A DNA stretch of 64,000 nucleotides from Deltaproteobacteria bacterium (lineage in GTDB: Bacteria; Myxococcota_A; UBA796; GCA-2862545): NCBI GenBank assembly GCA_016938035.1, contig JAFGVK010000181.1, forward strand, positions 1-64,000, in the 5' to 3' direction. Of the stretch, positions 44,152-52,707 are shown piece after piece. The notes below the pieces were generated by a model, which made no database searches, was not told where the DNA came from, and saw only the letters and a program-made list of their open reading frames with translations. The translations under genes were made by a program, and so were the position numbers. How positions within the stretch are numbered: the first letter of the stretch is position 1; each line of letters starts with the position of its first letter.

Positions 44152-44634
44152 CTACCTGCGCTTCTTCAGGTCCCGCATGATGTCCATCGCCGACCTGCCG
44201 CCCTGCGGCGCGTCGTCCTCTTCCCTGGGGACGTGGACCGGCAGCGAGCCCGACGACGGCGTGGGCGCGGGGGTCATCCCACGCTCGCGCATGCTCTGCT
44301 CCTTCTGCTCCTTGCTCACCGAGCGAAAATTGCGGGAGCCAGAGCGCTGAGAGCGATCGTTGTTGGCCTGGGTGAAGCGATCAGCGAAGTTGCCCCGCCC
44401 CTGGTAGCCGCCGGGCACAGGCCCCTGCTCGAACTGCCCTGGGACCAGATCGTCGAGGGACATCTCCTCCGCCTCGTCCTCTGCAAAGGGATCGGCGATA
44501 CCGAAGAAATCCACCACCTTCAGGGGCTCGCCGCAGTAGGGGCAGGCGGGCTTGCCGTCGCGGGTAGAGGCGCGATCCGGGTCGAAGGCCGCCCCACAGC
44601 TGGGACAGCGCGCGTGGTCAAAATACATGGACAT
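44152..44634 (-). CDS. Zinc-ribbon protein of unknown function
   Basis: A 160-residue protein with two CxxC knuckles near the N-terminus (CPSCGAAF at 10, CPYCGEPL at 31) that form a zinc ribbon. The rest is acidic (about 45-70), then low-complexity Gln/Arg/Ser, then a basic C-terminal helix (MDIMRDLKKRR). GAGGAGTTCTC before ATG 44634 is a good ribosome binding site. It may be a nucleic-acid- or protein-binding adaptor. No partner gene is evident. Confidence 0.75.
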   Translation of the reverse strand: MSMYFDHARCPSCGAAFDPDRASTRDGKPACPYCGEPLKVVDFFGIADPFAEDEAEEMSLDDLVPGQFEQGPVPGGYQGRGNFADRFTQANNDRSQRSGSRNFRSVSKEQKEQSMRERGMTPAPTPSSGSLPVHVPREEDDAPQGGRSAMDIMRDLKKRR

Positions 44635-44672
44635 GAGAACTCCTCACAGACTCACCGCAGCACCCTAGCACA

Positions 44673-45713
44673 CTACTCCCCCGTCGCGGCGCCGAGCAGG
44701 TCGCGCAGGGGATCGAGGAGCGCGCCGTACCGATCGGCCCGGCGCACTGAGCTGCTGTAGACCGGCCGGCGCACCTGTGCGTGCGAGGCGGTGTGCACGT
44801 CCCGGCGGACCTGGTGCGGCCTGGCGCAGGCGTCGTCCCACGGCAGCCCGACGAAGGCCACGATCCGCCTAGCCCAGCCCTCGGGGTCGGCGACCACCTC
44901 CTCGTAGGGCACGTCGAGGAGCTGCAGGTCCGCGACCTGGCGCCAGTGCTCCATCAGGCGCAGGTACTGCAGGTAGAAGGCGCCGATCCACTCCAACTTG
45001 GTAGCGTAGGACAGCCCAGGACCGAAGTTCTGCGAGTAGATCGACACCGCCATGTCCAGGGGGTCCCTGGTGCAGTGCAGCACCCGAACTCCAGGGAGCA
45101 AGCGGGAGATCAGCCCCAGGTGATAGAAGTTGTGGGGCATCTTGTCCACCACCCGCGCCGCGCCGGGGGCCCTGGCCGCCAGGTCGGCCTGATAGCGCGC
45201 TCCCAGCCGCTCGATCTGGGCGGCGGTGATCCGCTCTGGGGCAAGGTACCACGCCTCCGCGCCGATCATCCCGGCCAGATCCACGGCGACCTGCCGCAGG
45301 TCCTCCAGCTCGCCCGCCCCATACACCGCCGGGTGCGCCGCGAGGATCTGCTCCACCAGGCTCGTGCCAGTGCGCGGCATCCCCAGCACCAGCACCGGGA
45401 GCGTCGCCTCGCCAGGCGCCGCGGGGATCCCGCGCAGCACGTCGACCCCCAAATTCCGAATCATCGCCGAGACGGCCGCCTCCTGCTGCGCCGGATCGAA
45501 GCTCAGGCCCCGCAGCGCGTGACCCCGCCGGTGCGCGAGGAAGGACTGCTCCCATCTGCCGGCAGCGTCGTGCAGATCGGCGAGGGCGTGGTAGACCACC
45601 GACGCCTCGTGCGGCCCCAGCTCCGCCTGCGCGAAGGGGAGCAGCACGGGGAGCGCCTCGTCCCCCCGCTTGAGGCGCCGGCAGACGTCCGCGAGGCGCA
45701 CCGCCGAGAGCAC
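44673..45713 (-). CDS. Sulfotransferase domain, cut off from its TPR part by an in-frame stop
   Basis: About 346 residues from GTG 45713. Residues 108-140 include the PAPS 5'-phosphosulfate loop LVLGMPRTGTSLVEQILAAH and residues 205-230 the 3'-phosphate motif LHCTRDPLDMAVS; VDKMPHNFYHLG is also typical. Sulfotransferases move sulfate from PAPS to a hydroxyl of a sugar, protein or small molecule. The same frame runs upstream through RIPREQNT to the TAG at 45738-45740 and then into the TPR protein, so both halves were probably one TPR-sulfotransferase. A helical repeat (residues 1-75) already starts this part. No ribosome binding site precedes 45713. Confidence 0.82.
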   Translation of the reverse strand: MLSAVRLADVCRRLKRGDEALPVLLPFAQAELGPHEASVVYHALADLHDAAGRWEQSFLAHRRGHALRGLSFDPAQQEAAVSAMIRNLGVDVLRGIPAAPGEATLPVLVLGMPRTGTSLVEQILAAHPAVYGAGELEDLRQVAVDLAGMIGAEAWYLAPERITAAQIERLGARYQADLAARAPGAARVVDKMPHNFYHLGLISRLLPGVRVLHCTRDPLDMAVSIYSQNFGPGLSYATKLEWIGAFYLQYLRLMEHWRQVADLQLLDVPYEEVVADPEGWARRIVAFVGLPWDDACARPHQVRRDVHTASHAQVRRPVYSSSVRRADRYGALLDPLRDLLGAATGE

Positions 45714-45737
45714 GGTGTTCTGCTCGCGCGGGATACG

Positions 45738-46634
45738 CTAGAGCAGGGCATAGGCCTCGTCATAGCGCCCTCTGCGCTCTAGCACCGTCGCTAGGCCCGC
45801 GACGGCGTCCGCGCCCCCCTCCAGCGCGGTCGCCTGGCGGAACTGCTCCTCCGCCTCGTCGAGCATCGCCCCCTGGACGAGGTTGAAGCCGAGCTTCACG
45901 CGATACAGCGGGACCTGGGGGGCCACCACCGACGCCGCGCGGAAGCAGGCGCGCGCCTCGACGTTCTCGCCCAGCCGCACCAGCGCGTCACCGAGCGCGA
46001 CCAGGGCGCGCGCCTCGCGGGGCCTCAGCTGCACCAGCCGCCGCAGCGCCCCAACCGCGTCCTCCACCTTCCCGAGCTGGAGCAGGGCGCGGCCCAGCGA
46101 CTCCCACCCCTCGGCGAAGCCTGGGTCCGCGGTGAGGTAGCTGCGCCAGGCACCCGCCGAGAGGGCGAGGTTCCCCCTGCGTCCAGCCTCCTCGGCCAAC
46201 CACCTGGTGCTCCAGGGGTGTGACGGGGTCAGGTCCAGGGCCCTGCGGAAGCAAGCGCTCGCCTCCCCCCGCTGGCCGATGGCCTCCATCCCGAAACCCA
46301 GCTCGCCCCAGCTCCTCCCCGACGCGGGATCCAGCTCCACCGCGTCGCACAGCACCTGCACCCCCCGAGGCGCCTCCTGGAGCGACACCAGCGCGGCGCC
46401 CAGCGCTCGGAGCAGTGGCACGGACCGCGGCAGCCCCCGCTGCGCCTGCTCCAGCCACTCCCTGGCCCGCTCCGCCTCTCCATCGGCGAGGGCGAGCTGC
46501 CCCAGGAGCAACAGGACCTCGGGACGATCTCCCGCCTCTCGCCGGAGGGAGCGGAGGAGGCGCCTGGCGCCCTCGGGGTCTCCGCCCTCCAGCAGCTCGG
46601 CGGCTCTGGTCACGCGCTGTGAGTACTTCTTCAT
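45738..46634 (-). CDS. TPR protein, N-terminal half of a split TPR-sulfotransferase
   Basis: 298 residues from ATG 46634 to the TAG at 45738. It is made of TPR units, about seven (for example AAELLEGGDPEGARRLLRSL, LGQLALADGEAERAREWLEQ, LGFGMEAIGQRGEASACFRR, LGDALVRLGENVEARACFRA). The last unit breaks off after YDEAYALL, where TAG interrupts, and the TPR pattern plus sulfotransferase domain go on in the same frame. The full TPR-sulfotransferase layout of about 650 residues is common in proteobacteria. Either the gene is a recent pseudogene or the stop is read through or a sequence error. Confidence 0.82.
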   Translation of the reverse strand: MKKYSQRVTRAAELLEGGDPEGARRLLRSLRREAGDRPEVLLLLGQLALADGEAERAREWLEQAQRGLPRSVPLLRALGAALVSLQEAPRGVQVLCDAVELDPASGRSWGELGFGMEAIGQRGEASACFRRALDLTPSHPWSTRWLAEEAGRRGNLALSAGAWRSYLTADPGFAEGWESLGRALLQLGKVEDAVGALRRLVQLRPREARALVALGDALVRLGENVEARACFRAASVVAPQVPLYRVKLGFNLVQGAMLDEAEEQFRQATALEGGADAVAGLATVLERRGRYDEAYALL

Positions 46635-46789
46635 GGGGGCCTCATCGACCGGGGTGAGGAGGGCTTGACCGCCAGCAAGGATAGCGCCGCGGCGTCCCCC
46701 GGCCCAGGCGACACCGTGGGGCGGACACCCGATCGGACGACAGGATCGCCCCGATCGCATAGAGGGGGCTCCTCTGCCACGGAGCCCAC

Positions 46790-47752
46790 ATGACCCGCAT
46801 TCTCCCCCTGATCGCCCTCCTCGCGCTAGGCTGCAACGGCGGCAACGACACCGGTGACACCGAGGAAGAAGACCTGCCGGTGTTCAACCCCGACGACCCC
46901 GGCGTCCACATGTTCCTCACCCTCGGTGGCCTGGAGATGATGGGCAGCCCGATGGAGCTCGCGGTCGCTGGTTTCGGTCCCGCGGCGCGCGAGGACTTCG
47001 ATCAGGAGGCGCCGGACACAACCCCCCTCGACAGCTGCGTCGCGCTGGTCCAGACCGATCCGGTGGGGGAGTGCGCCGGCCCCGCCGACTGCGCCCCCGA
47101 GCAGCAGTGCGTCCCCGACTACGACGATGACGGCAACCCCGAGCCGGGCTCCGAGCACTGCGAGACCCCCCGCGCCCTGATGGATGTGGGCCCGATGACC
47201 CTGGAGGGGAGCAACGCCGGGCCGCTCCAGCTCACCTACAACGCGGGGCAGGACGGGGCCTACACGAGGCCAGGAACCGACGGCACCCTCGACGCGGGGA
47301 CCCTGGCCTGGGACACCACCTACAACTTCTACGGCGACGGCGACGCGGCGCAGGGCATCGGCCCCTTCTCCGGCGAGGTCTACCTCCCCGCCCGCCTCCA
47401 GCTCACCGCCCCGGCGATGCAGGACGTGGGGATGGGGATGCAGGGGGTGAAGATCAACACCGCCGCCCCCCTCACCCTCACCTGGACCGGCTCCTCTGCG
47501 CTGCCGCTCACCATCGATCTGTCTGGGGGATCCATGGGCGGCGACTCCGGCGCGATCCACTGCCGCGTGGCCGACGACGGGGAGTTCACCATCTCCGCCG
47601 AGCTGGTCGCGGCGGCCCACCTGGGCGATATGGCCTTCTTCAACATGCTCACCCTCGAGCGCGCCACAGCGGGCAGCGCAGAGGCGGACGGCCTGTCGAT
47701 CGCGAAGGTGGACACCACCGAGACCCTGCTGATATTCGCCGGCCCGGAGTAG
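46790..47752 (+). CDS. Lipoprotein of unknown function
   Basis: A 320-residue protein with signal MTRILPLIALLALGC and an acidic Thr/Asp linker (GNDTGDTEEED). Cys-containing loop ECAGPADCAPEQQCVPDYDD near 95 and repeated beta-rich blocks (PAMQDVGMGMQGVKINTAAP, TIDLSGGSMGG) follow. This layout is shared by many myxobacterial surface lipoproteins of unknown role. It is divergent from the TPR gene at 46634. Confidence 0.72.
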   Translation: MTRILPLIALLALGCNGGNDTGDTEEEDLPVFNPDDPGVHMFLTLGGLEMMGSPMELAVAGFGPAAREDFDQEAPDTTPLDSCVALVQTDPVGECAGPADCAPEQQCVPDYDDDGNPEPGSEHCETPRALMDVGPMTLEGSNAGPLQLTYNAGQDGAYTRPGTDGTLDAGTLAWDTTYNFYGDGDAAQGIGPFSGEVYLPARLQLTAPAMQDVGMGMQGVKINTAAPLTLTWTGSSALPLTIDLSGGSMGGDSGAIHCRVADDGEFTISAELVAAAHLGDMAFFNMLTLERATAGSAEADGLSIAKVDTTETLLIFAGPE

Positions 47753-47819
47753 CCCGCGGGCCGGCACCGGCGACCCTGGCGAGGGTGTGGCACAGCTGAC
47801 TGCCAGTAGGAGGCGGACG

Positions 47820-49955
47820 ATGTCGATGCAGCGCGCGAAGGGCTTCGGGGCACTGGAGGGGGTGTTTCGCCCCACCCTGCTGACCATACTCGGCGCCCTG
47901 CTCTATCTGCGAGAGGGCTGGCTGGTGGGAAGCACCGGCCTGGTCGGGGCGCTGCTGGTGATCGGGGCGGCCTATGCCATCACCGGGACCACCGCCCTCG
48001 CGGTCTCGTCGATCGCCACCAACGTCCGGGTGCGCCCCGGCGGGGCCTACGCCATCATCTCGCAGGCGCTCGGGCTGGAGGCGGGCGGCGCGATCGCGAT
48101 CCCGCTGTTCACCGCGCAGGCCCTGTCGGCCTCGATGTACCTGTACGCCTTCGCAGAGGGCTGGAGCTACCTGTTCCCGTCCCACCCGCGCGGGGTGGTG
48201 GTGGGGGTAGCCTTCGTGATCGTCGGCGCCCTGGCCTGGCGCTCCGCCTCGCTTGCCTTCAAGGCTCAGTCGATCATCGCCTGGCTGGTGGTGATCGCCC
48301 TGGCCTCCGGCTTCGGGGGGCTGTGGACCACGGAGCTGCAGGCACCCACCCTGTGGGCGCACGGAGAGGTGAGCCTCGCGACCGCCTTCGGGCTCTTCTT
48401 CCCCGCCGCCACCGGCATCATGGTGGGGGTGGGCATGTCGGGAGAGCTGGCGGATCCCCGCAGGGCGATCCCCGCGGGCACCCTGGGGGCCTGGGCCCTG
48501 TCGGGGCTGGTGTACGCCGCTGCCGCGGTCTACTATGCCGCCATTGCCGCTCCCGGCGACCTGGTGAGCAACAGCCTGGTGATGGTGGACCACGCCCTGT
48601 GGGGGCCGCTGGTGCTGCTGGGCCTGCTCGCCTCTACCGCGCTGGCCGCCCTCTCCTCGCTGGTGGCGGCGCCCCGCCTGCTCCAGGCGATGGCCGAGCA
48701 CGGGGTGCTGCCCAAGAGCGCCTGGCTGGCGGAGCAGACCGACGACCAGCCGCGCCACGCCCTGATCATCGCGCTGGGCATCAGCGCGCTGGGCCTCCTC
48801 TCGGGCTCCCTCGACGCGATCGCGCCGCTGATCACCGCCGCGTTCCTCGTCACCTATCTGGCGATCAACCTAGTGATCTTCTCTGAGCAGCGCCTGGGGA
48901 TGCTCTCGTTCCGCCCCACCCTGCGTGCGCCCTCGTGGGCCCCCGTGGTGGGGATCGCCGCCTGCGGCCTCGGGCTCACCTCGGCGACCGGGACCGCCGG
49001 TATGGTGGCGCTGATCGCGGTGATGAGCCTGTACCTGTGGCTCTCCAGCCGCAAGCTCAACACCCCCTGGGACACGGTGCGTTCGGGCATGGCGGTGTCG
49101 GTAGCCCAGTGGATCGCCCGGCTGACGGTGGGGATGCCCAGGTCACCCCGCGCGTGGCGCCCCGATCTGCTCGTCCCTGTGGGATCTCTAGCCGAGGCCA
49201 AGGCCCTGAAGCCGCTGGTGCGCGGGCTGACGGTCAGGGCGGGGAGCTGCCGCCTCGTGGGCGTGTCCAGCGCGTCAGAGCCGCTGTTCACCCAGCTCGC
49301 CGCGGTGGCGGGTGAGCTCAACGCGATGGGCACGGTCACCACCAGCACCTCGGTGCGGGCCGACGATTTCGGCGAGGGGGTGGAATTGGTGCTGGACGCG
49401 CAGCGCGGCGAGCCGCTCCCGGCCAACCTGCTGATCGCCGACGGAACCCTCAGGGAGGAAGAGGACCTACAGCAGATGCTAAGCCACTGCATGCAGCGAG
49501 ACGTGGGCCTGCTGCTGATCGCGCCCCACCCCAAGCACGCGATCCGCCCCGGCGCGCGCTTTGTCGTCTGGCTGTCGGACCGCGCCCCCGAGTGGAGGCT
49601 GGAGCTGCAGATGGGCAACCTCGACCTGCCGCTGCTGATCTCCTGGCTGCTCACCCACGGGGAGGACGGCGGTCAGCTCACCCTGGCGACCGCGGTGCGG
49701 GACCCCTCCCAGCAGGAGGCGGCCAAGGCCTTCCTCGCCGAGGTGATCGACAGGGGCAGGCTCTCAGGCCGCACCGCCACCTTCGTCTCCGCGGCCCCCT
49801 TCCTCGACGCGGTCCGCGAGGCGCCGGCCGCCGACGTGCACGTCTTCGGGCTGGGGGACACGGTGGACAGCGCGTGGCTGCGGCTGCTCCAGTCCACCTC
49901 CGGATCCACCTGTCTCTTCGCCAAGGACGCAGGCGGCGCCTCCTTCCTGGCCTAG
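47820..49955 (+). CDS. SLC12-like cation-chloride cotransporter family protein
   Basis: A 711-residue protein; ATG 47820 follows AGGAGGCGGACG. The N-terminal 430 residues form about 12 TM helices with the APC/SLC12 signature GALEGVFRPTLLTILGALLY, IATNVRVRPGGAYAIISQA and TGIMVGVGMSGELADPRRAI. This matches bacterial relatives of Na-K-Cl cotransporters. The C-terminal 270 residues are soluble and hydrophobic-patterned like the cytosolic domain of that family (LLVPVGSLAEAKALKPLVRG). It probably couples cation and chloride or amino acid movement; the substrate was not determined. Confidence 0.88.
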   Translation: MSMQRAKGFGALEGVFRPTLLTILGALLYLREGWLVGSTGLVGALLVIGAAYAITGTTALAVSSIATNVRVRPGGAYAIISQALGLEAGGAIAIPLFTAQALSASMYLYAFAEGWSYLFPSHPRGVVVGVAFVIVGALAWRSASLAFKAQSIIAWLVVIALASGFGGLWTTELQAPTLWAHGEVSLATAFGLFFPAATGIMVGVGMSGELADPRRAIPAGTLGAWALSGLVYAAAAVYYAAIAAPGDLVSNSLVMVDHALWGPLVLLGLLASTALAALSSLVAAPRLLQAMAEHGVLPKSAWLAEQTDDQPRHALIIALGISALGLLSGSLDAIAPLITAAFLVTYLAINLVIFSEQRLGMLSFRPTLRAPSWAPVVGIAACGLGLTSATGTAGMVALIAVMSLYLWLSSRKLNTPWDTVRSGMAVSVAQWIARLTVGMPRSPRAWRPDLLVPVGSLAEAKALKPLVRGLTVRAGSCRLVGVSSASEPLFTQLAAVAGELNAMGTVTTSTSVRADDFGEGVELVLDAQRGEPLPANLLIADGTLREEEDLQQMLSHCMQRDVGLLLIAPHPKHAIRPGARFVVWLSDRAPEWRLELQMGNLDLPLLISWLLTHGEDGGQLTLATAVRDPSQQEAAKAFLAEVIDRGRLSGRTATFVSAAPFLDAVREAPAADVHVFGLGDTVDSAWLRLLQSTSGSTCLFAKDAGGASFLA

Positions 49956-50032
49956 AGGCCCGCCGCGCTGGGGACTCCCCCGCGCGGCCTGATGGAGCGC
50001 GCGCGGCGCGAGGGCGTCGGAAGGGGGCGTCG

Positions 50033-50168
50033 GGGCTGGCCTGCGACCCCAGAGGAGCGCGACGCGGCGCCCGCTGACCGTCTGGAAGACGCGACGAGCC
50101 ACTTCATCGGACGGTTCCTATGGAAGGATGACGCGCGTCCTGTGAGACTGTCCGGCGGATGGACCGGC
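50033..50168 (-). repeat. Dispersed intergenic repeat, copy C (internally deleted)
   Basis: The reverse strand begins CCGGTCCATCCGCCGGACAG and continues through TCTCACAGGACGCGCGTCAT, CATAGGAACCGTCCGATGAA and GGGCGCCGCGTCGCG, like copies B and D, then jumps to the final GCAGGCCAGCC. About 70 bases of the middle part are missing compared with copies A and D. Confidence 0.7.
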
Positions 50169-50230
50169 GCCGCAGCTCCGAGAGGTCGGCGATGTGCCCC
50201 AGGATCGCGGCAGCACCGCGCCAAGAGCGC
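50169..50230 (-). pseudogene. Left-over 3' end of a radical SAM paralogue
   Basis: 50185-50222 and 50249-50286 are 36/38 identical and 64 bases apart. The second copy is the 3' end of the radical SAM gene; the first lies after that gene's stop and reads RGAAAILGHIADLSELRRR against RGATAILGHIADFSRLR in the gene. The changes are mostly synonymous or conservative, so it looks like the tail of a second, deleted gene. It is joined directly to repeat copy C. Confidence 0.6.
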
Positions 50231-51685
50231 CTATCGCAGCCTCGAGAAGTCGGCGATGTGCCCTAGGATCGCGGTAGCACCGCGCCGGAGGTAGTCGAGA
50301 TCATCGACGCTGCGGGCGCTGAGCAGCTGCCGGCCCGCGAAGACCGGGTTGAGGTACAGGCGGTAGAACTGCCCCGCCATGCGGACCACCTCCTCCGGCG
50401 CCATGTCGGTGAGCCTGCACGCTGGCTCGGTCATGTCAAAGCGCTCCCACTCGGTCGCCCCGAACCTGAGCCAGTCCCGCTCGACGCAGAGGTCGTAGAG
50501 CGGGGTGCCGGGGTAGGGCACCACCACCGTCGCCTGCAGGTGGTGGGCGTGCCCCTTGTAGAGCAGCTCCCGCGCGAGCCCCAGGGTGCGCAGGGCGTCG
50601 GCCCTGGTCTCCCAGGGGTAGCCCACCATCGCGGTGAGCTGGACCTGCAGGCCCGCCTCTGACGCGATCGCGGCCCCCTCGCGGATCTGCTCCACCGTGA
50701 GCCCCTTGTCGATGATGTCGAGGGTGCGCTGGTTGGCGGACTCCAGCCCGATGAGCAGCTTGCGGAAGCCCGCGCGCCGCATCCTCCGGGCGCGCTCCAC
50801 CGTGAGGTAGTCGAAGCGGAAATTGCAGTCGAACACCACCTGCTCGTTGAGGCGGCGCGCCACCATCCCCTCGGTGAACCGGTCGAGCCACCCCCCGCCG
50901 GGGAGGGTGCCCGTGTCATCAAAGACGTTCTTCGCCCCGTAGGCGTGAACCAGGTGCTCGACCTCGTCGAGGAGGCGCTCCGGCGGGACCACCCGGAACT
51001 TGGGGTAGGTGGTGGTCCAAGAGCAGAAGGTGCACCGGTGCCAGGGGCAGTCCCGCCCCGCCATGGTCCACATAAACGGCAGCTTGTACTTCCACTTTTC
51101 AAAGTACAGGTGGGCGTTGGTGAGGTGCCGGTCCACCCACGGCAGCTCGGTGAGCCGCCCATCCATCGGGGCTGGGCCCGAGTGGTGGTACAGCCCCTCC
51201 CCGTCCACCCAGGCAAAGCCGGGCCCCAGCGGGGCCCCCTCCTCCAGGTGCGTCACCAGGGCCCTGAGCGAGAAGTCGTAGTCCCCTCCCAACAGGGCGT
51301 AGTCCACCCCTTCGGCGCGAGCGCTCTCCTCTGGCAGGGCCGTGACGTGATCGCCCATCAGGACGATGATCACGTCGGGGTCGATCTCCTTGAGCAGCGC
51401 GGCGATGCGGTGGTGCTGCCTCACCACCGGTGTCTTGGTCTCCATGGCCACCAGCCGCGGGCGAAAGTCCCGAAATCGCTTCACGAAGCGCGCCCAGGAG
51501 CGCCGCTCCGCGATGGCGTCCACCCACAGCACCTCGTGCCCCAGAGACCGCAGCAGGGTGGCGGCGGAGGCGGGGACCATTGGGAACAGGTAGCTGGGCT
51601 CGTGAAACCACTGGAACTGGCGGTTCTGGGTGAGCATCGGGCTCCCCTTCCCCTCCAGCGGGGGGTAGGCGATCATCACGCGCAT
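50231..51685 (-). CDS. B12-binding-domain radical SAM protein
   Basis: A 484-residue protein of the class B type. Residues 1-150 form a cobalamin-binding-like domain (MIAYPPLEGKG, LLRSLGHEVLWVDA, VLMGDHV). The radical SAM core starts near 205 with GRDCPWHRCTFCSW, a CX4CX2C variant instead of the usual CX3CX2C; the family is known to accept this spacing. LIGLESANQRTLDIIDKGLT and VGYPWETRADALRTL are typical of the core, and the C-terminal helical domain ends in RRGATAILGHIADFSRL. It may methylate or alkylate a lipid, hopanoid or natural product. The target is unknown; neighbours give no pathway. Confidence 0.9.
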   Translation of the reverse strand: MRVMIAYPPLEGKGSPMLTQNRQFQWFHEPSYLFPMVPASAATLLRSLGHEVLWVDAIAERRSWARFVKRFRDFRPRLVAMETKTPVVRQHHRIAALLKEIDPDVIIVLMGDHVTALPEESARAEGVDYALLGGDYDFSLRALVTHLEEGAPLGPGFAWVDGEGLYHHSGPAPMDGRLTELPWVDRHLTNAHLYFEKWKYKLPFMWTMAGRDCPWHRCTFCSWTTTYPKFRVVPPERLLDEVEHLVHAYGAKNVFDDTGTLPGGGWLDRFTEGMVARRLNEQVVFDCNFRFDYLTVERARRMRRAGFRKLLIGLESANQRTLDIIDKGLTVEQIREGAAIASEAGLQVQLTAMVGYPWETRADALRTLGLARELLYKGHAHHLQATVVVPYPGTPLYDLCVERDWLRFGATEWERFDMTEPACRLTDMAPEEVVRMAGQFYRLYLNPVFAGRQLLSARSVDDLDYLRRGATAILGHIADFSRLR

Positions 51686-51773
51686 GAGCTCTCCTGTCCG
51701 GTGTGCTTATCCCCCCGGGGCGGGCTGGACGAAGCCCCCAGCGGTGCCTACCTTGGGCGCTCCGGAGGTGCCC

Positions 51774-52235
51774 GTGTCCCCTCGCCCCGTCTTTGCCCTC
51801 GCCGGCGCCGCCATCCTCGCGGGCGCCCTGCTGCTCGCCGGCCGCGGCCTAGTGCTCCCCGTGGAGGCCGGCGCCTCGTACCAGGCGGGGATGAGCCACG
51901 ACTATGTGCTCGCCGCCCAGCTGGTCCAGCAGCTCCGCGACGAGGGGCGGCGCCTGCCCCGCACCGAACAGGAATTCGTGCGCCTGTTCGCCAGCACCTC
52001 GCCCGCGCTCCAGGCGACCAGGCTAGAGGGCACCCGCTGGCTGGACCCCTGGGGGAGCCCCATCCATTACCGACGCGAGCGGCTCATGCTAGCCCTGGGC
52101 GAGAGCGTCCGCATCTACAGCGACGGACCGGACCGCCACGACGACAGGGGCTACGGCGACGACGTGCCCCTAGACAGTCAGCACCCGGTGGGTGCGGCGG
52201 CGGCGAGGGTGATCAGCGGGCTGGTGGACGAGTAG
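51774..52235 (+). CDS. Protein with type II secretion GspG-like C-terminal domain
   Basis: A 153-residue protein, GTG 51774 after CCGGAGGTGCCC. Residues 5-30 form one TM helix or signal anchor. The C-terminal part LDPWGSPIHYRRE and IYSDGPDRHDDRGYGDDV matches the end of GspG-type pseudopilins (DPWGxPYxY, SxGPDGxxGTxDD), including the calcium-binding Asp-rich loop. The prepilin peptidase motif (GF[ST]L..E) at the N-terminus is missing and no other T2SS gene is nearby, so it is a stand-alone relative and not a standard pseudopilin. Confidence 0.65.
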   Translation: MSPRPVFALAGAAILAGALLLAGRGLVLPVEAGASYQAGMSHDYVLAAQLVQQLRDEGRRLPRTEQEFVRLFASTSPALQATRLEGTRWLDPWGSPIHYRRERLMLALGESVRIYSDGPDRHDDRGYGDDVPLDSQHPVGAAAARVISGLVDE

Positions 52236-52242
52236 GCAGCGG

Positions 52243-52626
52243 CTAGGAGAGGGTCATCGACACCGTGGTCTGCCCCACCGACTCCATCACCACCAAGGTC
52301 AGGTTCTTCCCGTCTTTCTCGTAAATGGCGGTGAAGGTGCCCATCGAGTCGTCGGAGTAGGTCTCGCTGTAGCCCTGCGCCTTGACGTAGCTGGTGTAGA
52401 TCTCCTGCATCTCGGAGACTGGGCGCGCGTAGTTGATCGCCACCGAGGAGTCTGCGCTGAGGATCACCTTGCCGTCGTCGAGGGGGAGGGACATCTCGGT
52501 CCACGGCGAGGTCAGATCCACCGTGTAGTCGAAGGTGTAGTCCCCGTCCATCGACGAGGTCCCCCCACCACAGGCCAGGGTCGCGAGGGCGAAAAACGAG
52601 GCGGCGAGCACCGTGCGAAGCTTCAT
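52243..52626 (-). CDS. Small lipoprotein of unknown function
   Basis: A 127-residue protein from ATG 52626 with signal MKLRTVLAASFFALATLAC and lipobox Cys at 19. The mature part is a small beta-rich domain (GDYTFDYTVDLTS, FTAIYEKDGKNLTLVVMESV) with no Cys. The longer start at 52659 would spoil the signal peptide. Converges with the GspG-like gene. Function unknown. Confidence 0.72.
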   Translation of the reverse strand: MKLRTVLAASFFALATLACGGGTSSMDGDYTFDYTVDLTSPWTEMSLPLDDGKVILSADSSVAINYARPVSEMQEIYTSYVKAQGYSETYSDDSMGTFTAIYEKDGKNLTLVVMESVGQTTVSMTLS

Positions 52627-52707
52627 GACATCTCCTATCGTCGCATTAAGACGCACCACCCTACCTCACTGACGCCGCCCGATCCACACACATGCTAGAA
52701 GGTGTCC

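Noticed and set aside
51774-52235. Genuine type II secretion pseudopilin
   Set aside because: The C-terminal domain fits GspG, but the prepilin peptidase site is absent and no T2SS gene is nearby.
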